Below, one piece after another: positions 1-8,032 of a stretch of 38,549 nt of DNA. Position 1 is the first letter of the stretch, and every line of letters begins with the position of its first letter. The notes under the pieces were generated by a model that saw nothing but the letters and a program-made list of their open reading frames with translations, was not told the origin of the DNA and did no database searches. The translations under genes and the position numbers were made by a program. The stretch is from a virus. Location: IMG/VR virus record IMGVR_UViG_3300027763_000116, positions 1 to 38,549 of that record; one strand, 5' to 3'.

Positions 1-1
1 A

Positions 2-1840
2 GTGAAAACGGGTGGTAAAGCTTCTGATACGACTAAAGTGTATACTGGTCCTGGTGCTGGTGTTGCTACTGGTATTGGTAATCCTGAAGATACGATGGGT
101 TGGATTACCTCTACTGGAAATAAGATTGCGATTCACGCGATTCCAGGATCCGAGACTATCGAAATCGTGCACCACTCGGGCGCAGCTATAATGATAGACG
201 CCGATGGTTCAATCTTTCTAATGCCGACCAGTAAAAGGGGCTTCGGCATGCATTCGAATAAAGGTGATGGTGTTGTGTCGGCTCAGGGAAGATTAGTTCT
301 CAAAGGTCATTCAGACATAACTATCGAAACCGAAGGCAACCTGACTATGAACGTTGGTCAGAATATGTTCTTGAACGTTGGCGGAGACATGGTAGTTGAC
401 GTCGGTGGTTCTTATTCTGAGTCGATTGATGGTGCTAAGACTGCAGAAATTGTTAAAGACTATTCTCAGACTATTGGTGGTACTTCGCGCGAGACTATCG
501 CTGGAGACAAGAGAACACAAGTAGTTGGTGGGATTCGTTCAGACGCTGGTAAGACTATTGAGTCTAGAGCTGATCATGACATCAAACAATACGCATCTAA
601 AAGTATACTCGTCAATAGCGTTGAAGATTCTTTCTTTGAAGTAAGTTCCGGAAAACTAACTTTTATATCAAATGATGATACTACTATCGCGTCTAAAGGT
701 TCGATGTACATAACTGGTCTTTATGATGTAGCCTTAGAAGCCGCACGGAGTCTTGCTTTAAGAAGCGCAAATACTATCATGAGTTCTTCTGATACTGTAT
801 ATGTTGACGCAACAAACTTAGTTGACATCAGATCAACTTCTACAAAATTGAGTTCAGTAAATGAAATGAACTTTGTATCGGGTTCTATGAAACAAAGCAC
901 TACAGGCGCATTTAATTTTGATGCAACCGGCGCTATTGACATCAGAGGATCTACCATTGACTTCAATAAAGCCGCGGCTTCTGCTCAGTCAGTTCGGGCC
1001 GTAGAGATAACTTCAAAAAGAAACGTTCCAACTCCAGAAACACCTCCTGTAGCCGAATGGCCTACGGCAGAAGCAATTCTCGATAACATGACTACTGAAA
1101 GAGTCGCTCCTGGATTCCCTAAGAATGCAAAGAAGATGTCTCAGAATGAAATGTCAATTTATGAGAATGAAGGTGATAGTCCAGATTCAATTGCTATGAG
1201 TTCAGCAAGTATGAATTCGACGGGTGGAACGCCATACAGCAGTGGAGACAAGGCTGGAGAGATAGGAGACAGTGGTAACTCTGGATACGATGGGTTGAAC
1301 AATAGCTCAAAGGGTAACCAGAGCTCTATACCTCTTCCAGTGTCGATATACAATGGTAGCGATAAACTCTCAAGGAATTTAAGCGTTGGTGGTTTTCCTG
1401 GACTTGGAAGTCTTCCTTTATCACAAATGGGATATAGTCGTAAAGAAATCCTTGAGAACGTTCAACACCTGGCTTACAATATCATCGACCCAGTGCTTGA
1501 GAAATTTGGTGGATCTGTAACGCTACTTCATGGCATTAGACTGGGTCAAGGTAAATCTCGACACTATGTTGGTAAAGCTATCGATATGCGAGCTTCAAGT
1601 AGAAACCACGCAGAAACTGCTGAGATTGCTAAATGGATAGTTGAGAACCTTCCTTATGACAGATGCTTCTTAGAAGCAAATTCAGCGGGAACTATTCACA
1701 TTCACGTTGAAGCTGCTCCGGCCGGCTTAAGCGGAGAAAGAACTGTATGGACTTGCGCAGATCCTAAATGTGAATCTAGAACTGATGGAATTCAGTTGTC
1801 ATATGCTCAACAAGGTCTTAGAAAGATGGGATTCGCGTAA
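2..1840 (+). CDS. 5: Baseplate central hub/spike protein gp5-like with C-terminal M15-type peptidase, 5' partial
   Basis: The reading frame is open to the left edge, so the GTG at position 2 is probably internal and the N-terminal OB-fold part lies outside the window. Residues about 95-150 contain VGG-type short repeats (MNVGQNMFLNVGGDM and following), as in the triple-stranded beta-helix needle of T4 gp5 and VgrG. A Ser/Gly/Asn-rich linker follows (about 380-460). The last 150 residues resemble zinc peptidases of the M15 (D-Ala-D-Ala carboxypeptidase/endopeptidase) type: SRHYVGKAIDMR gives candidate ligands His521 and Asp528, and IHIHVE gives His566/568. T4 gp5 instead carries a lysozyme domain in the middle of the chain. 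Inferred role: puncturing the outer membrane and cutting peptidoglycan peptides during infection. The needle repeats make the hub call strong; the peptidase subtype is less certain. The stop overlaps the next start (TAATG). Confidence 0.85.
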   Translation: MKTGGKASDTTKVYTGPGAGVATGIGNPEDTMGWITSTGNKIAIHAIPGSETIEIVHHSGAAIMIDADGSIFLMPTSKRGFGMHSNKGDGVVSAQGRLVLKGHSDITIETEGNLTMNVGQNMFLNVGGDMVVDVGGSYSESIDGAKTAEIVKDYSQTIGGTSRETIAGDKRTQVVGGIRSDAGKTIESRADHDIKQYASKSILVNSVEDSFFEVSSGKLTFISNDDTTIASKGSMYITGLYDVALEAARSLALRSANTIMSSSDTVYVDATNLVDIRSTSTKLSSVNEMNFVSGSMKQSTTGAFNFDATGAIDIRGSTIDFNKAAASAQSVRAVEITSKRNVPTPETPPVAEWPTAEAILDNMTTERVAPGFPKNAKKMSQNEMSIYENEGDSPDSIAMSSASMNSTGGTPYSSGDKAGEIGDSGNSGYDGLNNSSKGNQSSIPLPVSIYNGSDKLSRNLSVGGFPGLGSLPLSQMGYSRKEILENVQHLAYNIIDPVLEKFGGSVTLLHGIRLGQGKSRHYVGKAIDMRASSRNHAETAEIAKWIVENLPYDRCFLEANSAGTIHIHVEAAPAGLSGERTVWTCADPKCESRTDGIQLSYAQQGLRKMGFA

Positions 1841-3852
1841 TGTCAATAGATCAAAATACGATCCTGAATAACGTTGATACGCAGACTTTAAACTCAACTG
1901 TCGCGATACCTACGACTCAATCTACTACGGTGTTACCATCGACTCTAATTCGAAACTTAAATACGCTTGCTGTGACTACGGTCACGACTGTTCAAGAATT
2001 CTTGAGCACAGGTGGTCTTGAACCAACTTCACTTAGTGACACGCAAAAAGCTGACAATAACACAAAGATAGTTAATGGGTCACCTATATTACGTGAACCT
2101 CCAGTTAATTCATCTGAAAGTACTGTTGTAACAAAAGATACGGTTGCACTTAAGCAGAAGGGAGACCTTCACGAAGATGGTGCTTCTGGAGATCAAGACT
2201 TAAAGAAATCTGGTGAAGCATTCAAAGCCGCAGTCGGTACCGCCGCCGGACTTAACGCAGCTGGTTTGGCTCTTAAAGCTTTGACTCCTAATAGTAGACC
2301 ACGTGATCCGGTTAATAACTACTATTTGACAAACTCTGAGAAAACTCTATTACAGAAAAGAGCAAATGAACTTGCCGTACCTGGAATAATTCCGTATGAC
2401 GCTCTTGAAGAATTCCTTTACGTCCTGTGCACTATTAGTGAATACGAAGACTTGCGCTACATATCGACCGTAGTAGGAATTCCCGAGTTTGATGATAGAG
2501 ACATGGTCAGGAATCCTTCGAAGCTTTTAAACGTAAGGGAACTTTATAAAATAGGTTACTTAGCGAATGGCGTTTGTGCTCTGACGAAGCAATTCAGTAC
2601 AAATTATTATAATGCTTCATACGCAGCTGACTCGCAATCGTCAACTTTTGGTGCACTTCTTGGAGTAGCCTCTTTTAGTAGTTCACCTCTCGGTTCTTTA
2701 TCAAGTGTTATTGGAATTCCGGCTGCGGTTGAATCACTTGGGTTAACTGGCGCCGATGCTACGGCTGCGATTGCAACTCTGACTTCGGCTGCTTCTATAT
2801 CTCAGTTTCCAGGAATAAACATAATATCTAGTTTAGTAAATGATATAGCAAGTCAACTCGCGACTACTACTGCGATCACAAATCTACTTGGCACTCCTGC
2901 TGGATTCGGTGGAATCGCGGGTCAGATCGCACAATTGTCAACAGTCTCTTCTCAATTAGCTTCGACTGCAACACAGACTCTTAATGTAAGCACAGTTATA
3001 GCGAACCAAGGAATTGCTTCAGCAGGTCCACTCGCAGCTTCTATGATGTCTCTTGCAAAAAATATACGCAGCACTTCATTCTTTACGAATCAATTATCTT
3101 CAGTGACTACTTTAGCAGCTACTGCTGCAAAGTGTGGAGACGTAAATAGTCAACTCTCTAAAATCAGTACGATGACTGCGAGTTTAGCTACGAGTGTTGC
3201 ATCGATAACATCAGCTATTTCAGCGATCACTGGTCCTGGAAATATCTCGTCAGCTGCTGCAATTCTTCAGAGGACTGGTGGATTTTCTACCTCAAGTCTA
3301 CTCGCACAAATGACTCTTGGGCAGAGTGTTCCAACTTCTGTTCTCTTTAGAAATCCTATGATGCAACCACCATCATATGCTGGACGAGCTTTCTTTGGTG
3401 AAGGAATGACTCCAGGAATGGCGATCGATCAAATGTTCTGTAGAAGAATCGCTTCTTTTCCAACGAATCCATCGGGCTCAGGATTGATGTCGTTTCAGAT
3501 GCAGAACTTCGGATCTTATGGTGGAGGAATGAGCATAACAAATATGCTTTCTCTAGCAACTTTAGGTCTACCGATTGCTCCAACCACGGGCGCGCTTGGT
3601 ACACAGATAGCTTCGTTAGCGTCTTCAGTAGCAAGCATAATGGGTGGATCTACAACATCTATCGTCGATGCACGCAGAAGTGATAATGCGATACCGTTCA
3701 TGATCGCTGCTTCTTCGGCGATGGTCAATGATACCAAGTGTCCATTCTCAACTTCAGTATTCTCTTCAGGCTGGAGACATTCTTGCTCAGTTGGGAACGA
3801 AGTTCAAAAATACAGTCCTTTATTCCTAGCAACAGCTATATCTAGTCTATAA
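1840..3852 (+). CDS. Unrecognised 670-aa late protein, probably virion-associated
   Basis: I do not recognise a family. The start ATG overlaps the gp5 stop (TAATG), so translation is probably coupled. Residues 1-125 are Thr/Ser/Asn-rich and look disordered. Residues about 165-265 look globular and rich in aromatic and charged residues (FLYVLCTISEYEDLRYIS). Residues about 265-490 are a long Ala/Ser/Thr/Leu stretch with little charge that could form extended helices. The C-terminal part is Gly/Met/Ser-rich with several Cys. Its position between the hub gene and gp25 suggests a baseplate, hub or tail-tube accessory role, but that is inference from position only. Its stop codon is embedded in a TATAAATA late promoter. 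No signal peptide or membrane segment is evident. Confidence 0.7.
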   Translation: MSIDQNTILNNVDTQTLNSTVAIPTTQSTTVLPSTLIRNLNTLAVTTVTTVQEFLSTGGLEPTSLSDTQKADNNTKIVNGSPILREPPVNSSESTVVTKDTVALKQKGDLHEDGASGDQDLKKSGEAFKAAVGTAAGLNAAGLALKALTPNSRPRDPVNNYYLTNSEKTLLQKRANELAVPGIIPYDALEEFLYVLCTISEYEDLRYISTVVGIPEFDDRDMVRNPSKLLNVRELYKIGYLANGVCALTKQFSTNYYNASYAADSQSSTFGALLGVASFSSSPLGSLSSVIGIPAAVESLGLTGADATAAIATLTSAASISQFPGINIISSLVNDIASQLATTTAITNLLGTPAGFGGIAGQIAQLSTVSSQLASTATQTLNVSTVIANQGIASAGPLAASMMSLAKNIRSTSFFTNQLSSVTTLAATAAKCGDVNSQLSKISTMTASLATSVASITSAISAITGPGNISSAAAILQRTGGFSTSSLLAQMTLGQSVPTSVLFRNPMMQPPSYAGRAFFGEGMTPGMAIDQMFCRRIASFPTNPSGSGLMSFQMQNFGSYGGGMSITNMLSLATLGLPIAPTTGALGTQIASLASSVASIMGGSTTSIVDARRSDNAIPFMIAASSAMVNDTKCPFSTSVFSSGWRHSCSVGNEVQKYSPLFLATAISSL

Positions 3853-3855
3853 ATA
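3848..3855 (+). promoter_or_regulatory. T4-type late promoter upstream of gp25
   Basis: A perfect TATAAATA core, preceded by C, matches the T4 late -10 element recognised by the gp55-type late sigma factor. It contains the stop codon TAA of the preceding gene. With T4-like spacing the start of transcription would fall at about 3861, the A of the gp25 ATG, so this transcript would have almost no leader. Confidence 0.6.
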
Positions 3856-3860
3856 CAATT

Positions 3861-4265
3861 ATGGCAATACAAACTATCAGATCAGAGTCGAGATATACCG
3901 ACATTTATACTAACCTGGATTCTCATCCGGTTAGAAAGGATATCTTTGTTCTCAGCGACGGCGATGCCGTTAAGACTTCAATAAAAAATATATTGTTCAC
4001 CGATAGGTTTGAACGATTCTTTAATCCTCTTTTTGGATCAAACATAAAAAAATCGCTGTTTGAAAACATTACGCCCAGCACTGAGATGGACGTTAAAATG
4101 TTTGTTACGACGGCTATACGTAACTTTGAACCTAGAGTTGATTATCTTGAAGTATACGTCAATGCCATTCCTGATGAGAATGGCTATTATCTAAAAGTAA
4201 TATTTTCGATAATTAGTAATCCTCAACTAGAAACTTTAAACTTAATTCTCAATAGAGTAAGATAA
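3861..4265 (+). CDS. 25: Baseplate wedge subunit gp25
   Basis: This 134-aa protein matches the gp25/GPW family of baseplate wedge proteins, which help form the inner baseplate and start sheath assembly in contractile tails. T4 gp25 is of similar length (132 aa). The family hallmark Glu-Pro-Arg is present as FEPRV (E90-P91-R92), inside the usual context of an alpha-helical N-terminal half and a beta-rich C-terminal half ending in NLILNRVR. It follows a late promoter core by five bases and overlaps gp6 by one base (TAATG), consistent with stoichiometric expression of neighbouring wedge genes. No SD sequence is obvious. Confidence 0.93.
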   Translation: MAIQTIRSESRYTDIYTNLDSHPVRKDIFVLSDGDAVKTSIKNILFTDRFERFFNPLFGSNIKKSLFENITPSTEMDVKMFVTTAIRNFEPRVDYLEVYVNAIPDENGYYLKVIFSIISNPQLETLNLILNRVR

Positions 4266-6070
4266 TGGCAAATAACTTCCTCACTGCTACTGAGCTGGAT
4301 TTTGCCAGTCTTAAGAATAATTTAAAGACTTATTTGTCTGCGCAAACTAGATTATCAGACTACGACTTTGACGGCTCAAACATGAGCGTATTACTAGATT
4401 TGTTAACTTACAACACGTACTTAAACAATTTCTATTTGAATATGGTCGGCAGCGAAATGTTTCTCGATACCGCACAATTGCGTGAGTCGATAGTATCACA
4501 TTCAAAAGAACTCAATTATATTCCTAGGTCTAAGACTTCAGCTAAAGCAATCGTCAATATAACTATTGTTCCGTCTGGAAGTCCTTCATACATCACGATT
4601 CCTAAGTTCTATAAAACATCAACTTCGATTGACAATACGACTTTTACTTTTTCTACCGATTCAGATCATATAGTCTATCCAACTGCAAATGGATATATTG
4701 CTTCAAACGTAGAGATCTTTGAAGGATCTATCGTAACAGAATTCTTCTCTGCCGCAAACAATTCTAAATACGTTTTACAATCTGAGAATATTGACACGAA
4801 CTCAATAGACGTTACAGTCATTAACTCACAATACGATAGCGCAAATTCAATATGGCTCAAAGCTGAAAATCTTTATGGATTAACTTCAACATCAAACGTA
4901 TACTTCGTGCAGGGTCAAGCAGCTAATCAATACGAGTTAGTTTTTGGAAATGATATTACTGGAAGAGCTCTGATAGCGGGTAACATCGTTAGAGTAAGAT
5001 ATAGGGACACACTCGGAGAACTTGGAAATGGTGCTTATAGGTTCTCAAAGGGAACTTCAATTGATGGATACTCAAACATCACCATCACCACAGTAACTAC
5101 TGCTGCTGAAGGATCTGAAAGAGAGTCTAACAATTCTATTAAGTTCAATTCTACTAGGTTCTTTACGACTCAAGAGAGGGCTGTGACGGCGCTCGATTAT
5201 GCTAACTTGACTAAAGCAAAATTTCCTCAGCTTCAGTCGGTCATAGCTTATGGCGGAGAAGATATGACTCCTCCCCAATATGGTAAAGTAGCTATTTCAG
5301 TAAAACCATACGGAACATCGGGATCTATATCTGACAGTCTAAAGACTGCTATCATAAATTATTTGAATACAAAGAACATTACGACCCAGGCAGTTATAGT
5401 TGATCCTCAATACTTCTACATTAAAGTAGACACTACAATCAGTTACGATACCTCAGCTACTAATATAAGCAGTGCACAAGTTTCTTCATTAGTTAGAAGC
5501 TCAATCATAAATTTTGCGAATACAACACTATTAGACTTTGGTGATGACTTGAGATACTCGAAGCTTGTTGGAGTCATAGATGATTGTGAAGGCTCAATCA
5601 TATCCAACGACACAGAACTTAAGATCATTAAGCGCTGGAACCCAACTGCAGGATCCACGAGCACACTGACTTTTAACTTTGATAATCCACTGTACTCAGA
5701 ACTTACGCTTTATGCGCTTCCTAACGGTCACGAGCATGCGCTGTATAGTTCTAACTTTACGTACACACACACCGATGGTAATGATTACGATTGCTATGTT
5801 GGAGACAATGGTCTAGGAATACTTAACGTATATACGAATCAGGTCACCGCCACAGGCTTTATTCGCACATCTTTAGCAACTATAGGAACAGTAGATTATA
5901 CTACGGGTGAAATTGACTTAACCGTAAACATTAAGTCTTATCCAAGTAGTTACATCTCAGTTTATGGAAAATTAAAGAATAAAGACATCTATTCCGTACA
6001 AAATAAGTTTCTATTAGTTGAATCTTCAGATGTTACCGTTTCATTAACGCCATTTGTTGGTAACAATTAA
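4265..6070 (+). CDS. 6: Baseplate wedge subunit gp6
   Basis: The N-terminus is strongly like T4 gp6 and its cyanophage relatives: an opening MANNFLTATELDF, then YDFDGSNMSVLLDLL, NFYLNMVGSEMFLDTA and VVSH/IVSH-SKELNYIPRS motifs within the first 90 residues. gp6 is the conserved wedge protein (baseplate J-like core) that forms the iris ring around the hub and couples baseplate change to sheath contraction. The length of 601 aa is close to T4 gp6 (660 aa). Gene order gp25-gp6 is the T4-family arrangement. The start overlaps the gp25 stop, and the stop overlaps the next start (TAATG), implying translational coupling. Confidence 0.93.
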   Translation: MANNFLTATELDFASLKNNLKTYLSAQTRLSDYDFDGSNMSVLLDLLTYNTYLNNFYLNMVGSEMFLDTAQLRESIVSHSKELNYIPRSKTSAKAIVNITIVPSGSPSYITIPKFYKTSTSIDNTTFTFSTDSDHIVYPTANGYIASNVEIFEGSIVTEFFSAANNSKYVLQSENIDTNSIDVTVINSQYDSANSIWLKAENLYGLTSTSNVYFVQGQAANQYELVFGNDITGRALIAGNIVRVRYRDTLGELGNGAYRFSKGTSIDGYSNITITTVTTAAEGSERESNNSIKFNSTRFFTTQERAVTALDYANLTKAKFPQLQSVIAYGGEDMTPPQYGKVAISVKPYGTSGSISDSLKTAIINYLNTKNITTQAVIVDPQYFYIKVDTTISYDTSATNISSAQVSSLVRSSIINFANTTLLDFGDDLRYSKLVGVIDDCEGSIISNDTELKIIKRWNPTAGSTSTLTFNFDNPLYSELTLYALPNGHEHALYSSNFTYTHTDGNDYDCYVGDNGLGILNVYTNQVTATGFIRTSLATIGTVDYTTGEIDLTVNIKSYPSSYISVYGKLKNKDIYSVQNKFLLVESSDVTVSLTPFVGNN

Positions 6071-8031
6071 TGCTTCCTACCCTCGATAATATATCTAATC
6101 TAATTGAGAATCAGTTCCCAAGCTTCTATAAAGAAGAGGGACCGAAGTTCATTGCTTTCGTAAAAGCTTATTATGAATTCTTAGAACAAACTGGAAAAAC
6201 TAACGATTTAAGTAGGAACTTATTTACTTTAAGAGACGTTGACACTACTACATCACAGTTCTTAGATGAGTTCAGGAAGAAGTACCAATACGTAGTTCCC
6301 AAAAACATTCCTGGTGACTCGCGTTTCTTACAGAAGCACATCTTAGACTTATATAGGTCTAAGGGATCTATCGATGGATTAAAACTTCTTTTTAGACTTC
6401 TTTACAACGAAGACATCGATGTCTATATTCCATCGTATGATATCCTAAAGCCTTCTGACGGTAAATGGATTGAGAGAAAATATATCGAGGGTTCTTATAG
6501 CAGTTATAATGAACTGTTTGAGAATAAGAAAATAACTGGTGCTCAATCGGGCGCAACTGCATACGTTGAATCTTTCGTAAAGAACTTCGTTAAAGGACGC
6601 GTTATTAACTTATTCTTCTTGAGCAACATTGAGGGAACATTTGTTGTAGGTGAAAGAATAGCTTATGACGGTCTTGACTTCAACTTGGCTCCAAAGATTC
6701 AAGGCTCAGTCGATTCCATTACCGTATCTTCTACGACTCCTAATAATGATATAGGTGATACTCTTCTTGTGTCTGCGGCTAATGGAAGTGGAACTGGATT
6801 AAAAACAATAACTTCCACAGTAAGGATTGCCGGATCTTCAAATGGTTCTATCGACTTTAAAATAGTTAATGGTGGAAATGGTTATACTACGACGCCTACT
6901 ATAACTATTTCTGCTGGATCTAATAGCACTGGATCTGGAGCTACTTTTACTGGCGTGATCTTAAGTAACGTATCTTCGTTTTCATATTCGATAAGCTATA
7001 TAAACAACTTAATTGGCAGGATTGCAAATCAATCTTTCAACGCTCTTACCGCAGTTGCAAATACCACTGAATACATATCATTCGCAAACAATACATATGC
7101 AAATGGTGACTACGTTCAGTATACAACCGCGACTGGAAATACTGCTCTTTCAGGACTATCAAACGCTAGTTACTATTTTGTTCGTGGAGCTAATTCGACT
7201 GCTCTTCAACTTGCTACGGGAAATACTTTAACTTACAATACAGCCGCTATAAATGTTACGGCTGGCGTGTCACAAAACGGTCACTTCCTTTCATTAGTTC
7301 CTACCACTAATTTAGCAATAAATTCTGTCTCTTATGGATCGACTCTCAATAACGCTTCTTTAAGTACTGTGCTTAATTTGGCACTTACTAGTCAGACTAT
7401 ATCAATTGGTACAATATCGCAACTTACTGGGATAAACCTTGGTAATGGATACGATGGTTATGTAAACATTCAAATAACTGAACCCAAACTTGCGGGATAT
7501 GGAATCTCAGATGGTAATGGTGGTATTACTGGTAATAACGCCGTTATAACTGGCAATGTTGTATTGGGCGTAGGTTTGGTTTCAAACGTAGCAGTTAAAG
7601 ATTCTGGATACGGTTATCACAGTAGAAATGAATCGATTAGTTTATACAACTCAACACAATCAAATACAAATAAAGTTACTCAAGGAACCATAAACTTAGG
7701 TGCTATTGGGCGGAGTGAAGGATTCTGGGAAGGAACGCGTAGCTTCTTAGATAGTAATAAATACATTCAGGATGGCCATTATTATCAAGAATATTCATAC
7801 GAAATTAAGTTCGTTAAATCGCTCAATAAATATATCAATATACTTAAAGAATTAGTTCACCCCGCAGGAAACAAAGTATTCGGCACAACTTTACTATCGT
7901 CAGAGAATGAAAATGAAAAGATTGAAGTTGACAATGCCTTTACTTTATACAGAATTCTTGGCGGGGCTCTATCACCAACAACGAATGCATCGATCGATGT
8001 GTTTACTCTCAACGTTTCAAGGCTAATATAA
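6070..8031 (+). CDS. Baseplate wedge protein in the gp7 position, with inserted beta modules
   Basis: The first 200 residues resemble a protein widely found next to gp6 in marine T4-like phages: NQFPSFYKEEGPKFIAFV, then HILDLYRSKGSIDGLKLLFRLLY and a DILKPSDGKW motif. By position it stands where T4 has gp7, but I cannot show homology to T4 gp7 (1032 aa), so no symbol is given. The middle carries Gly-rich beta modules (GGNGYTTTPTITI at nt ~6868-6912, and nt ~7410-7650). It also carries a FNALTAV module (nt ~7030-7305) that recurs in the gp8-like protein. The last 120 residues return to a conserved-looking globular segment (EGFWEGTRSFLDSNKYIQD). The likely role is wedge assembly. Confidence 0.75.
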   Translation: MLPTLDNISNLIENQFPSFYKEEGPKFIAFVKAYYEFLEQTGKTNDLSRNLFTLRDVDTTTSQFLDEFRKKYQYVVPKNIPGDSRFLQKHILDLYRSKGSIDGLKLLFRLLYNEDIDVYIPSYDILKPSDGKWIERKYIEGSYSSYNELFENKKITGAQSGATAYVESFVKNFVKGRVINLFFLSNIEGTFVVGERIAYDGLDFNLAPKIQGSVDSITVSSTTPNNDIGDTLLVSAANGSGTGLKTITSTVRIAGSSNGSIDFKIVNGGNGYTTTPTITISAGSNSTGSGATFTGVILSNVSSFSYSISYINNLIGRIANQSFNALTAVANTTEYISFANNTYANGDYVQYTTATGNTALSGLSNASYYFVRGANSTALQLATGNTLTYNTAAINVTAGVSQNGHFLSLVPTTNLAINSVSYGSTLNNASLSTVLNLALTSQTISIGTISQLTGINLGNGYDGYVNIQITEPKLAGYGISDGNGGITGNNAVITGNVVLGVGLVSNVAVKDSGYGYHSRNESISLYNSTQSNTNKVTQGTINLGAIGRSEGFWEGTRSFLDSNKYIQDGHYYQEYSYEIKFVKSLNKYINILKELVHPAGNKVFGTTLLSSENENEKIEVDNAFTLYRILGGALSPTTNASIDVFTLNVSRLI

Positions 8032-8032
8032 T

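Noticed and set aside
3356-3737. Two - strand frames across the end of the 670-aa gene
   Set aside because: Antisense shadows overlapping each other, with no motif or ribosome site.
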